A DNA stretch of 64,000 bases, from the NCBI GenBank assembly GCA_921293015.1, contig OV121085.1, forward strand, positions 19,419,911 to 19,483,910, in the 5' to 3' direction. Shown here piece after piece: positions 34,801-47,230 of this stretch (positions within the stretch are counted from its first letter, which is position 1; every line of letters starts with the position of its first letter). Position numbers and translations under genes: made by a program. This stretch comes from Phorcus lineatus (taxonomy: Eukaryota > Mollusca > Gastropoda > Trochida > Trochidae). A model generated the notes under the pieces. That model saw only the letters and a program-made list of their open reading frames with translations. It was not told the DNA's origin and did not search any database.

Positions 34801-35548
34801 TAAAAAGATTTTAATCAATGCCATGAATCCCCTATATTATAAATCCTATAAATCTCCAAAACAACAGGTCCTATTTAAATGCCCTAAATCCTTTTTAAAA
34901 CGTATCATATAAAATCTTCTTTGTTTTACATCAAATATTGATAGATGACTTAGATTCTGTACATAACAGCCTATTCTCTCCCAGTAGCAGATCCTTTCTA
35001 AATGCCACAAATTTCATTCAAAAGATCCTTAATTATTGCTTTAAATTACTGGCATTTACCAATCAGAGATTTACCTCGCATAGAGGACATTAGATCCAAT
35101 ATAAATGCAGTTTTCTACATAAATACATCTCCTTTGCAAATGTATTGAAACATTACTTAAAAGATAGTATACAGTAACTAAAAAACGTAAATCCCGTACA
35201 TAACATATTCTATATGAATTACTTTTATCCCTTACAAAACATATCCCATATAAATCCATTGAATCCCCATCACATGCGATCCAACATAAATTCATTGAAT
35301 CACCTACACATGAGATCCTGACATAAAAAAAACCTTCAATCCCCTGCATAACAGATCCTATATAAGTGCCTTTAAGACCCATATAACAGATCCTATATAA
35401 GTGCCTTTAAGACCCATATAACAGATCGTATATGAACCCCCTGAATCCCTTACAAAACAGGTCCTGCATAAATTTCTCGAATCCCCTTCAAAACAAATCC
35501 TAAATCAATTCATTTAACCCCCTACATAACAGATCCCATATAAATGTC
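34801..35548. repeat. Degenerate tandem repeat, ~40-48 bp units
   Basis: Variants of CATAACAGATCCTATATAA followed by GTGCC and TTGAATCCCCT recur throughout. The clearest are two adjacent identical 45-bp units near 35345-35435. The 103-codon - strand frame at 35071-35382 is a by-product. Confidence 0.7.
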
Positions 35549-36038
35549 TGTAACAACCGATCTGGTCACACACCAGTATAGTATCACGACACAGAGACCA
35601 AGCAGTAGGCAAGCCGACTGGAAACTCCAGCGCTAAGCCTTGATCCAACAGGGTCCAGGGTCTGGTTACAATGCCCGGAGCCTTCCTAATGTCATCGGTT
35701 CCAACAAGTATTTAGATAGGTGAAACAAAGTACATAAAAATGGCTATCGAGGGTAGCCTTTAACCTTTTTCATTGGAATCCGATATGCCCGTCGGATCAA
35801 CTGACTGATGTTATCACGAGGACAGAACCTTATCGTCTCGTTGACTCATTACGAATGTTCTTCTCTTGTAGGTCAATTTGTCCCAATTATACCTCTGGCC
35901 CGCATTATACTGTGTAATACAACTCGTTTGCACCCCACGACATGAGGAAACAGGCAATTGCGACCTCCCTTGTTTGTTTAACAATTGCGCGACACTCAGG
36001 CGTTATTTGATAACCGGGAGAAACAGCCCTGTAGAACA
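35549..36038. other. Higher-complexity block, possibly a solo LTR
   Basis: This ~490-bp block is less AT-rich than its flanks and has no open frame. It starts TGTAACAACCGATC and can be read as ending GTAGAACA, so it fits the TG...CA rule of retrotransposon LTRs. I found no target-site duplication, primer-binding site or internal retrotransposon sequence, so the LTR reading is only a suggestion. Confidence 0.2.
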
Positions 36039-36720
36039 GACCATATCAATGTTCTAACTAGAAATTATCTCCATATATTCTCTATAATCAACCTCATAAA
36101 CTATTTTGTTCCGCCCTGGGCATAAGTGACCTTCGTCAGTGAATTCAAAATCTGTTAAAACTATTTTTAAAGCTAGTGTCATCATAATTTTTTATAATGT
36201 ACACAATTTTTTTTGTTCTGAAAATGAAAGTCAGAAAGAATGGCACCAATGCCCTTAAATGCAAAATTTGAATTAAAATGTTCATAACGTCCATGAAAGG
36301 TAGTATCGTAAGATATTTTAAACTCATTTTGATCGATAACAATGGACGGTAGAAAATTCAAACATCTACAGACAAAGGCTACACTTTGCTAATCACAAAG
36401 AAAAAAATCAAATAAGTGTTTAAATGGCAACATAAATTAGTTGAAGTAAAGAGGATTCAGTATTTGAACCTTTTATCTTGAACAACAAGTTTTAACATTT
36501 TGAGTGAATTTTTCTCCTAAAACAACTTAAAACATAGTCTTAGAGCTCAACTTTCCCCACAAGGATTAACTAGCACCAGTCCCAATCACTAGTTGTAATT
36601 AGATTAAATAGTTAAGGAGTTTATTTGAGTAAAATTTGTCTCTCTGAATCGTTAAGCTTGTTGACCTGACTCATGCCTAACGGGTTGATATGTGACTTAT
36701 TCCCGAGCTGACGCCCACTT
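36039..36720. other. No recognised gene; region beyond the SOBP 3' end
   Basis: AT-rich sequence to the left of the likely SOBP polyadenylation signal. The 65-codon - strand frame at 36145-36342 has no recognisable features. Confidence 0.45.
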
Positions 36721-36726
36721 TTTATT
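36721..36726 (-). terminator. Polyadenylation signal candidate for SOBP
   Basis: AATAAA on the - strand, about 415 bp after the SOBP stop codon. It is the first perfect hexamer I find there. Confidence 0.4.
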
Positions 36727-36896
36727 CCCCAATGTGAACAATAAATAATACAAGTACTTAATGACTAGAGTACCTACGTAGAGACATATAATTAAAAGCA
36801 CCACAGTACGACACCGCAGAGTTGTTATACAAGAAAGTGAACGCTTCTTCACAACTATCCAATACTTTGTCAATTCACCAAACTCAATACATTGTT

Positions 36897-37110
36897 TAAT
36901 AACGTTGTAACGTCACCTACCTCGGTACATTATAATGCAACATTGCAACTTTATGAACTGCAACAGACGTTTGAACTTCACAAACCTCATATAACCTTAT
37001 ATAACGTTGTAACGTCACATATCACGGTACTTTATCATATAACATTGCAACTTCACAAAACTGCAATATACCTTTATAAGTTACACTGTTACATATTGTA
37101 AAACCACAGA
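36897..37110. repeat. Two copies of a ~102-bp unit in the SOBP 3' UTR
   Basis: AACGTTGTAACGTCAC occurs at 36901 and 37003, each followed by CGGTAC, TATAATGCAACATTGCAACT-like sequence and AACTGCAA. The pair lies within 240 bp of the SOBP stop and so would be transcribed in its 3' UTR. Confidence 0.7.
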
Positions 37111-37139
37111 ACACCGATCTAACTTCACAAGTCCAATAT

Positions 37140-39157
37140 TCACTTTGTTCTAACCCGGGCTCTGAGACACCTTCGTCTGGCTGCTTCTATCATGTCCCTC
37201 GGTACACTGCGAACATAAGGTCGTTCATTGTATGTGTTCTTTTGTGGTTTCGGGACAGCAGGTGCGTCTAGTATGAGACTTCTTCTCAGAGAATAAGCAT
37301 GGTCTGTTGGAGGCAATGGCATCTGTTGGGACGCCAGAGGAGGATCACCTGCGGTTGAGACTATGTGAATCCTTGGAACTTTCAGGGCCCCAGGTTCCAC
37401 ATCCTGATCTTCCGTGTCTGTCTTTGAAATAGAAGACGTCCTCTCTTTGATAGAAAAGACTCGATGGTTTTCTTTTCCCATTATTTCTGAGTCAGACACA
37501 CAACTATCCTTTGACAGATCTATTGCTCCAGTATCATTGCACCGTGACTCAAGCCTTGGTCTCTTTGTCAAATCCAAGGACTTCGAAGAGGTTGGAGTGA
37601 GAGAACGTTTTAGAGCGTGCGAGTCAATAAGGTAAGGAGGTTTCGAATCTCCCTTCCTTAGTGTGATGGCAGGTTCTGCAGACTCAGATCTTTGGGGATG
37701 GTGAGGTTTACAAAGCACACTCTCTAGATATCCACTCGAGATTGACTCTCTGGACATACTCTCTCTGCTCGGATGTTCTCTTTTGAAGTGAACTTTTGGA
37801 CTGAGTGGTGTCGTTGACGATCTAGCGGGTGTTACAGTATGATGAACTTCACTTGTACCAGCGCATACTTTTTCTTCAGTTTTGGCATTGCTTTCAGTCT
37901 TTTTCTTTGCAAAGAACTCTGCTAATTTTTCAGGTGTAATTGGTAAGGGTATTGGTATTGGAACTGGCAGAGGAAGAACAACTGGGAAAGGAACCATGAC
38001 TGTTACAGGCGGGACGCCGTTGCCTGCAGGAGGAGGAGGGATAGATGGCGGGGGATACTGGCCGGGTAGGAAGGGAGCCATCAGTGGCGGGAACATGCCA
38101 CCGAGAGCTGGATCTCCTGGGAGAAGAGGAGGGAAGCCTCCAGGTAATCCTCCAAAGGGAAATAACCCTGCACCCAAGCCTCCTCTTGGTAGACCTTGAC
38201 CAATGGGAGGAGCGGAGTTATGTGTAGAAACAGATCTCAGGTTAGGCTCAGTAGCTGACGAAGGTGTTCGCTGAACGTTGGGCGTCGTGCTTGTTGATGA
38301 AGGAGATGTATCTGGAGATGAAACTGGGTGCACAGCGGTACTGCTACTCATCTTCTCTCGCTGTTTGTTCGGACTTCCTAGTGGTCTCTCTGAGGATGAA
38401 TTTCCAAACAATCCACCCATCATCATTTGGTTGAACATTCCAAGAGGAGGTATACCTGGGGAGAGTAGATGTGGCGGGGGTACCCAATGAGGAAAGTCTG
38501 GGACTGGCAGTTTCTGGGGAGAGTGTCTAGAACCTCTTGGAGGGCTACAAGATCTTGCAGAGTCCCTTGACTCTCGTATTGCACGACGCAGCCTCTCACG
38601 ATCTTTGGCAAATCTGTCTGCACCAGAAGCAGTCTCAAACCTCTTTGGTGTTTCTGAAGATCTATGCAAGATATTACTCTTCTCCTTACTTTCCTTATCC
38701 TCTGGTGTATCCTCTTCGCCTTTCCTTTCAGACTTCACCTTGGCACCTTGACGTTTGGATAACCAGAGGTCTGGCGTTATGAGTATATGCTTATCATTAG
38801 CAGACGGGGAACTGGAATCATCACTTTCCTCACCCATCTGCTGGACCATCTTTAGATGCTCCTGAGTTTCACGACAGAATATATTCATCTTGTATTGATT
38901 CAGACACTTGGAGCTACAGAACTGAAGCTGTTGGTCACCATCTTGAAAGTCCACATAGTTGACAGTGTGTCTAACGTGTTTGCACCAATCGCAGATCTTG
39001 TTCTTCTTAAAGGAAGCTCTGCGACACTGTGTAAAGCAGACCTCACTGCAGAAAGCCTTCAAACCGGTCGGACTCTTGAGTGTGAACAACTTCATGCCAG
39101 TCTTCTGGCACCATGCACAGACAACGTAGGACGTTGGTGATGAGGAGTCAGACAGAC
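37140..39157 (-). CDS. SOBP: SOBP, sine oculis-binding protein homolog (terminal coding exon)
   Basis: The exon runs from the acceptor GTCTTTTCAG/GTCTG (39158) to TGA at 37142-37140, 671 residues after a split codon. Translation before the first Met gives [11 protein letters not shown], so the start at 39095 is internal. Two FCS-type zinc fingers follow: CAWC...FCSEVC, then [16 protein letters not shown] and [13 protein letters not shown] long Ser/Pro-rich stretch leads to a Gly/Pro-rich block and the diagnostic [17 protein letters not shown] run. Later come [11 protein letters not shown] and AIDLSKD, short motifs of SUMO-interacting or CtBP-binding type, then [10 protein letters not shown] and the Arg-rich end [12 protein letters not shown]; vertebrate SOBP ends in a similar way. 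The family is nuclear and binds Six/Sine oculis factors. N-terminal exons lie to the right. Several + strand open frames over this exon are shadows. Confidence 0.95.
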
Positions 39158-40139
39158 CTGAAAAGACATAGAAAAACCATCAGTAACAAGTACAATGAAC
39201 AGGTTTTATCTATTTAAGGATGTTCGCTCCTCAGTCACAGTTACGAAACTCAAATAACCTTAAATCATATTGTTCTTATATAATAAACCAAAATGAAGCG
39301 GTAATTTCTTAATTTTGATGATTTCTCATTAAATATTCATCAAAGTAAAGAAACGTAGTATTTTCATTTTTAAATAATTCTCAATTTTGCTGACTCAGCA
39401 ATTTTCAATTGTAACTATCATTTGACAAGTTCTATTATCTGTTTTACCTAGAAAGTAGATGCTGTTGCATGAATATGATTTGTATGTATGCGTTCAGGTA
39501 TGTTTTTAGGTAATGAGTGGGAGAAAGCATGTTTTTAGTACACAAATAGCTTGAATGTTGATAATTTAATTGAAATTTTTGAATACATGTTGTGCCGTAG
39601 CGGCTAAAAACCCAAAATACCATATATATTTTTTACTTTTTTCTGGAAGAAAATTATGTTTACTCTAACATGTTGTCATATTTAAAAAAGTTTAATACAG
39701 GAACTAATTCAAATTTAAGATTTCTCTAAAAAGTTCATCATTTCCCCATTGACTCTGTTAAATCTCTGACTGACAAAGGAATCTTTGTCTTAAAATATTT
39801 CGAAAAAACCCACACTCACCCCCATTTGTTTGGGTTGATATTTCAAGCCAATACACTAAACTTTAGAAAAAAACAAGTTAGAAAAAAAGTTTAATACTTT
39901 AAATTTGAGGAACGGACATCCTTAACTAAAATTCGAGGCAAGGAGGAGTTAGATACTGAACCAAATAAAGATGTGATTGAACAAACAAAATGAAAAAAGT
40001 GTATGTTGATGATGGAAATTAATCAAAAGAATTTTAGAAAATTATGAAGATCATCCATGACAGTTATTGAACCATGCCAATCCGAACAGTGTCAGTGGGA
40101 TTGTATTATGAACATGTCCCACACAGATTGAACCCATTC
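39158..40139 (-). other. SOBP intron, left part
   Basis: AT-rich intron sequence upstream (to the right) of the terminal exon, ending at the 54-bp array. No exon-like segment is seen. Confidence 0.6.
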
Positions 40140-42635
40140 ATTGCTGAACCAATTCATAAGCATAGAAGAATATGAGTAACATGGTACATCCCTGTGACTG
40201 AACCAATTCATAAGCATGTAAGAATGTGAGTAAAATGGTACATCCCTGTGACTGAACCAATTCATAAGCATGTAAGAATATGAGTAACATGGTACATCCC
40301 TGTGACTGAACCAATTTATAAGCATGTAAGAATATGAGTAACATGGTACATCCCTGTGACTGAACCAATTTATAAGCATGTAAGAATGTGAGTAACATGG
40401 TACATCCCTGTGACTGAACCAATTTATAAGCATGTAAGAATGTGAGTAACATGGTACATCCCTGTGACTGAACCAATTTATAAGCATGTAAGAATGTGAG
40501 TAAAATGGTACATCCCTGTGACTGAACCAATTCATAAGCATGTAAGAATGTGAGTAAAATGGTACATCCCTGTGACTGAACCAATTCATAAGCATGTAAG
40601 AATGTGAGTAACACGGTACATCCCTGTGACTGAACCAATTCATAAGCATGTAAGAATATGAGTAACATGGTACATCCCTGTGACTGAACCAATACATAAG
40701 CATGTAAGAATGTAACATGGTACATCCCTGTGACTGAACCAATTCATAAGCATGTAAGAATGTGAGTAACACGGTACATCCCTGTGACTGAACCAATTCA
40801 TAAGCATGTAAGAATATGAGTAACATGGTACATCCCTGTGACTGAACCAATTCATAAGCATGTAAGAATGTGAGTAACACGGTACATCCCTGTGACTGAA
40901 CCAATTCATAAGCATGTAAGAATGTGAGTAACACGGTACATCCCTGTGACTGAACCAATTCATAAGCATGTAAGAATGTGAGTAACACGGTACATCCCTG
41001 TGACTGAACCAATTTATAAGCATGTAAGAATGTGAGTAAAATGGTACATCCCTGTGACTGAACCAATTCATAAGCATGTAAGAATGTGAGTAACACGGTA
41101 CATCCCTGTGACTGAACCAATTCATAAGCATGTAAGAATATGAGTAACATGGTACATCCCTGTGACTGAACCAATACATAAGCATGTAAGAATGTAACAT
41201 GGTACATCCCTGTGACTGAACCAATTCATAAGCATGTAAGAATGTGAGTAACACGGTACATCCCTGTGACTGAACCAATTCATAAGCATGTAAGAATATG
41301 AGTAACATGGTACATCCCTGTGACTGAACCAATTCATAAGCATGTAAGAATGTGAGTAACACGGTACATCCCTGTGACTGAACCAATTCATAAGCATGTA
41401 AGAATATGAGTAACACGGTATATCCCTGTGACTGAACCAATTCATAAGCATGTAAGAATGTGAGTAGCACGGTACATCCCTGTGACTGAACCAATTTATA
41501 AGCATGTAAGAATGTGAGTAAAATGGTACATCCCTGTGACTGAACCAATTCATAAGCATGTAAGAATATGAGTAACATGGTACATCCCTGTGACTGAACC
41601 AATTTATAAGCATGTAAGAATGTGAGTAAAATGGTACATCCCTGTGACTGAACCAATTCATAAGCATGTAAGAATGTGAGTAACACGGTACATCCCTGTG
41701 ACTGAACCAATTCATAAGCATGTAAGAATATGAGTAACATGGTACATCCCTGTGACTGAACCAATACATAAGCATGTAAGAATATGAGTAACATGGTACA
41801 TCCCTGTGACTGAACCAATTTATAAGCATGTAAGAATGTGAGTAAAATGGTACATCCCTGTGACTGAACCAATTCATTAGCATGTAAGAATGTGAGTAAA
41901 ATGGTACATCCCTGTGACTGAACCAATACATAAGCATGTAAGAATGTAACATGGTACATCCCTGTGACTGAACCAATTCATAAGCATGTAAGAATGTGAG
42001 TAACACGGTACATCCCTGTGACTGAACCAATTCATAAGCATGTAAGAATGTGAGTAACACGGTACATCCCTGTGACTGAACCAATTTATAAGCATGTAAG
42101 AATGTGAGTAAAATGGTACATCCCTGTGACTGAACCAATTCATAAGCATGTAAGAATATGAGTAACATGGTACATCCCTGTGACTGAACCAATTTATAAG
42201 CATGTAAGAATATGAGTAACATGGTACATCCCTGTGACTGAACCAATTTATAAGCATGTAAGAATGTGAGTAACACGGTACATCCCTGTGACTGAACCAA
42301 TTCATAAGCATGTAAGAATATGAGTAACATGGTACATCCCTGTGACTGAACCAATTCATAAGCATGTAAGAATGTGAGTAACACGGTACATCCCTGTGAC
42401 TGAACCAATACATAAGCATGTAAGAATGTGAGTAACACGGTACATCCCTGTGACTGAAACAATTCATAAGCATGGAAGAATATGAGTAACATGGTAAATC
42501 CCTGTAACTGAACCAATTCATAGGCATATAAGAATGTGAGTAAAATGGTACATCCCTGTGACTGAACTAATTCATAAGCATGGAAGAATATGAGTAACAT
42601 GGTAAATCCCTGTAACTGAACCAATTTAGAGGCAT
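40140..42635. repeat. Minisatellite, 54-bp units, ~46 copies, inside a SOBP intron
   Basis: The unit is CATGTAAGAATGTGAGTAAC, ACGGTACATCCCTGTG and ACTGAACCAATTCATAAG (54 bp). Most copies differ at only 1-4 positions. Three copies lack GAGT (50 bp, at 40711, 41193 and 41945); they are 9 and 14 units apart, which shows amplification in multi-unit blocks. The - strand is open in long stretches (up to 510 codons) as 18-residue MLLTFLHAYELVQSQGCT repeats. The 4-bp-short units shift the frame, which is why several long frames overlap. Noncoding in my view. Confidence 0.96.
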
Positions 42636-44248
42636 TATAATTATATATTATCATATCATCATCGATAGTTAGAAAATAACACTATGAATTAAAGGGCTAC
42701 ATATAAGCATCATATAATATATGATTAAAGACAAAAGTATCAGATATAGTACTTGAATTACCGCTATCGCCCTTCATCCATTATAAATCAGATAGTGGAG
42801 TCATTTTACTTCCTGTATGTTTTGAATAATGATGAAAGTTTTAAGCATATTAATACAAAAATCTATATCAAAGTGACCAAAACATTTTGAGACAAAATAA
42901 AAAGGATGTATGATTTTTATTTGATATTGCATCCATGAACGAATCAATGAATAAATAGATCATTATTTAAAATTTCATGAATGAACAGGTTTTTTAAAAA
43001 CTTTTTCTAAAGAATACTTCGTGTCATAACGTCTTGAATCCAAAACCAAATTTAAGAATTGCAAAGTGAAAACAATATCCCTTTGTATTGAGACGGATTA
43101 AAGCTTAAATATTTAAAGACATGATCGAGTGTATTGAACATGTTGTAATAAATCAATACCTAAAGGTAGAGTGTAAGCACAAAACGATATTATTGACACA
43201 TCTTCGCTTGGAACGGCTACGGAATGAATCGATAAGCTCCTCGTTTTTCACTTTCAAAATAATCTTTTTTTAATTCACAATTAATCTTTATGCTTGAGTT
43301 TTATCGTTGTCATCTACTTTTGACAGTTCTTAGAGAAGCATCTCAAACTACCGTCTAGACATCGATCTATATACCATCAGCAATGAGGGGACTGTCCATA
43401 AATGTCATATTTCACTGTTTGATGTTAGCGAAAAACTGTGCTTCTACCTGTCTCTTTATATGTTTAGTATCTGTCTCCGTTGGCATTTAAATCAACCTGA
43501 AAAATTCTCTACGATCTTGCACACCACTAGTCATTATGATCGGTAATATGACATTATTTTCTCAAATAGTATCTTGTCTGATGTAAAACGATCATTAGTT
43601 TATATGTCATTTATTGAAATGCAAATATTTACTTCCACAGATGGTCAAATGATACCATCAAATATAACATTACCAACATTATCGAGACGCATTACTAATA
43701 ATATGACTGAGCCATGCTGATTTGTTCTTGTCCGTATATTATTGCAAACACCATATCCTTTAAAGACTTTTGGATATCTCTTTCAAGAGGCGCAATCATA
43801 TTTTTTAAGAATGATTTTTTATATATGCAGTTAAAGATACTTATATGATGTCCATATCAAAAATACCTAGTCGATGAATAAAATTTAAAACGTCAGAATC
43901 ACAATAAGATGATTCTATTGCAAATATTAGCACATTACGACATAAGTTAAATAATTAAATGGAATATTCAAAGCTACAAAATGAGCTCAAATGGTTCTTA
44001 TTGAAAGGGTTGCTGAAACAAGAACATTTGTCTGGCAACATTGGCTGCAATCTGAATTAACTGGCACTGATTGTGTTGTGAGAAGTGAAATCACCGGTGG
44101 ATTAATTGTCGATGGAGATGCAAAATTTTAAAAAATAAGCCGCTATCATGAATTCTCATTGTATGCAAAGTTTCATTATACATATGAGCTTAATTTATCA
44201 ACATCTATCATAAAAACAAATGTTTGTCTCGGAAGGTGCTACTGTTTC
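42636..44248 (-). other. SOBP intron, no recognised element
   Basis: AT-rich sequence without long open frames or visible tandem repeats. Confidence 0.5.
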
Positions 44249-44459
44249 TTAAAGGGACACCGAGTATGTTATCGGAGTCAGTCTTTATTAACAAAGTTAA
44301 TTCATCGAGAAGAAGTGGATGTTTCTTAAATGACCATCTCAGAGCTTTTCAGTGCAGTAAAGAAACAATAAACAGGAATAAGTTGCAATTTGTGATCGAA
44401 AACCGGATAAATAAAATAAAAGTATGAAAAAGTATAAGACATATTCTGTGTCACTTTAA
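44249..44459. mobile_element. TTAAAG-type small transposon, 211-bp copy
   Basis: The left end is TTAAAGGGACACCGAGTATG. The right end, read on the - strand, is TTAAAGTGACACAGAATATG. Inside are TCGGAGTCA next to the left end and the family core GTGATCGAAAACCGG at 44392-44406. This is the most compact complete-looking copy in the window. No coding capacity; TTAA may be part of the target, as in piggyBac-type insertions, but flanking duplication is not clear. Confidence 0.78.
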
Positions 44460-45616
44460 ACCGTATTATGCTATCATGTAGAAAGTAAAATGTTGTCGTT
44501 GAAGATATATGCATCTATGAGTGTGCCTCTCATGGAATGGCTTAATCCTCGTTATTTGCTTCTAAAACATCAATTTGTATTTTCAAAATGTTATCAGTTT
44601 CGCTTGAATGAATTTCAACGTAGCTTCAACCAACAAACATTTCAATGATTCAACAATCGAAATGCTCTTGGCAAATTTGTAACGTCAGATTTTTTGCACC
44701 AGCGATAGAGAACTTTGGTTCCCATCAATTTATCTTTGTTCTGATATGTCAGTTTTCTTGTATCAGCGATATAGAAACTTTGGTTCCAATCTTTGATAGA
44801 ACAATCCCCTTTTTGCGTCGATGTTTCGTCACAAGTGCGATTCGCACTTATCTGAAGTCATATATTTCAGAATAAAACGCAGAATTTTGTTTTATTTGTG
44901 ATGAAGGGTTATCTGTGTTGCAATTATTTACCGATAATCACAGTTATATCACCAACCAGAGGCTTCATGGAAAGAAGTAAACTGAATTTTTAAGACAATT
45001 GTCCTTCCTGTAATGTTCAACATTGTCACATTTGACGACCACTCATGCACATAATGAATAAATGTAAGAATAAAAGAAAAGAAGGAATGAATTGATGAAA
45101 AAGAAGGAAGGAATTGATGAAAATAAAAATGAATAAATGACACGTGGCCAATATGTTGTTCAAATGCGATTTCTTCGTTTAATATAGACGACACTGCCTG
45201 GGGTCGAATTGGGATTCGAGACAGCATAACATGTACACTAGCAGCTCTGTTGAAACTCGTAATACACCGTGGTGGTGTACAATCAATCAGCTAATACCGA
45301 CACATCTCTACCTTCTCGTCAGGAAGTGATATCAACACGAAACCTCAAAAGATGTCACCACCAAAATGAACGAAGGAGACTGTCATGGAAAAGTGGTGCC
45401 TTGTTGAAAATATCATTCTTTCCTAATTACACTACAGCATGAAAGAATGAAACACTATCTCTCTCAACTTAGGTGACAGTGTATTTTGGTCGCAGTCTAT
45501 TAAAGTGGTAATTCGATAGGACAATACAAAGACCGAACCATACTGTATTTTGAAATGTTGCATGGAGACTGAATCAATAAGAAAAAGCTCTTGTTTCTGT
45601 TTGCTCTATCGTGCGG
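44460..45616 (-). other. SOBP intron, no recognised element
   Basis: AT-rich. Near 44690-44800 a short direct repeat contains AGCGATA(T)AGAA, CTTTGGTTCC and CATC. Open frames at 44645-44875 (+) and 44949-45227 (-) show no recognisable motif. Confidence 0.4.
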
Positions 45617-45973
45617 ATGCTCCCGTCACCTGTGTCACTTGTAGACCAATCAGAGATAACCTTACATACTTGTAAACCAATGAAATGCTTTGAGACATGT
45701 GATGCTGGTCCGACTGTGTGGGCCAAGCCTCTGTTTACATGTAATTCTACACCATCGCAAAGACAGTGCAGTAAAGGTTTCGCGGGCATTCGATATCCCA
45801 ACAGCCTCTGTAGAGGTCTGTCAATACATGCCGTACGTGAGTCCACCGTTCAGCTGTCAGTAACGCGAGAACTTTTGTCATCAAAGTTTGGCTCAGAACT
45901 GAAGTCAGAGCCGTACAAGATGTCAAGCCACAAGGGAAGGCTGAAAGTGATCCCCGGGACCCAGAGCGTCTAA
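45617..45973 (+). CDS. Hypothetical 118-aa open frame antisense to SOBP intron
   Basis: ATG at 45617, TAA at 45971-45973. The block is less AT-rich than its flanks. The N-terminal half is cysteine-rich (KPMKCFETCDAGP, FTCNSTPSQRQCSKG); the C-terminal half is Ser/Lys-rich. Two CCAAT boxes lie at its 5' end (about 45638 and 45675), within the frame. The opposite strand is also open here (45574-45846 and 45747-46013), so coding strand and reality are both uncertain. No family recognised. Confidence 0.2.
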   Translation: MLPSPVSLVDQSEITLHTCKPMKCFETCDAGPTVWAKPLFTCNSTPSQRQCSKGFAGIRYPNSLCRGLSIHAVRESTVQLSVTRELLSSKFGSELKSEPYKMSSHKGRLKVIPGTQSV

Positions 45974-46184
45974 TCATAAACACGATAATTGAACATCCAA
46001 GCATGTCTCGCATTACATATAACAGTCAGTGGTAGTCACACAAATGACATTTCTCGACTCTAACTTTACAGTGCCTCTGTTATTAATACCTGATGGGGAA
46101 AAGCAGAGGTATTGTAACACGTGGAATATACTAGACAAAAGGATAAAACTAATATTGATATATTGATAAGGATCAATCAGTTGA

Positions 46185-46384
46185 TTGACACTTTGAGAGA
46201 AAATGTCCGTAGCAAATCATTCCAATATTCTACCTTGTCGATCAAGTGATTATTTCTGTTGATGGTTTTTTTAAAGTGTGCTTTTGAATTATTTATTGTT
46301 TAAAATGGATTGTAATTATTTGTAATTATTTTGGCCATGTGGCCATGCATACAAATAAACATTCTTCATCATCATCATCATCAT
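46185..46384 (+). mobile_element. Probable 3' tail of a non-LTR retrotransposon
   Basis: GGCCATGTGGCCATGCATAC is followed by AAATAAACATTC and then (CAT)n at 46367-46384. A short untranslated tail with AATAAA ending in a trinucleotide microsatellite is typical of RTE/CR1-like LINE 3' ends. No reverse-transcriptase frame is present upstream, so the copy is strongly 5' truncated, and the left limit is a guess. Confidence 0.4.
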
Positions 46385-46469
46385 GTAATTATTTTGAAAT
46401 AATATTGTTATATTATAATATATTACTTTCATTTTGTTTTAGGATAATTGTGTGTCATTCTCTAAACGT

Positions 46470-47230
46470 TTTGTATTTGCAACTTCTTCTCAAGAACAAC
46501 TAGCTAAAATCTTTAAGTAGACACTTCATCCGATGAGAACTGATGATTGAAGACTTGCTGACCTTGAAAGTGGTATCAAATATCATGTCATGTAAACTTA
46601 ATTTCAACTTCTTCTTAAGAACCACTAGCTAAATGTTTCATGCAGATACCTAAGTTAATTGAGATAATAAGTTGAAGATTTTGGTGTCTTTGAAAGGGGA
46701 CATCAAGTGCCATATACTCATGGAATCTATTTTCAACTTCTTCTTGAGAACCAAGAGCACTGCAAGTCTGAAATCCTATGTACAGAGCCATTAATCAAGA
46801 GGGAGTAGAAACTGTAGTTAAGATGACTCTGGTTCAAATAAGGGCCCCAGGGACCATACCCTTATTACCTTTCATTATCTTCTTCTCTGGAAATCAACAC
46901 CTTCAAAAGCTGAAAAATTATCCCACAAACCAATAGATCATAAAACCTTGGGGTCAATAACAAAGCCATATTGACTATGGAATTTTCATCTTCTCTCAAA
47001 CCAAAAGAACTAGGAAACTGATGTCGTGTATATAGTCAATAAGGCTAATCTGGGAATTCATGTGAAAAAGGAGATTCCGGGGCCAGTTTTAGGGCTACAT
47101 TGACTACAAGAAAAGCAATTCTATTGATATAGTTTCACATCAGGATCAAAGCTACAGATTACTATTTTCATTCTCCAAAGAGTCTGCCATTTACTTTAGG
47201 CTCTTTGACCAAAAGTTTGTTATTTTCATT
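46470..47230. repeat. Degenerate tandem repeat, ~127-bp units, 5-6 copies
   Basis: CAACTTCTTCTCAAGAACAA, CAACTTCTTCTTAAGAACCA and CAACTTCTTCTTGAGAACCA occur at about 46481, 46607 and 46735. They are followed by weaker copies near 46866 and 46984. Spacing is 118-131 bp. Confidence 0.75.

Noticed and set aside
37414..39140. Several + strand frames opposite SOBP
   Set aside because: Shadows of the SOBP coding exon; their Gly/Pro-rich sequence mirrors the proline-rich SOBP codons.
40092..42654. Several - strand open frames of 195-510 codons
   Set aside because: All are products of the stop-free 54-bp unit. The frames switch where a unit has lost 4 bp, and no non-repeat coding sequence is attached.
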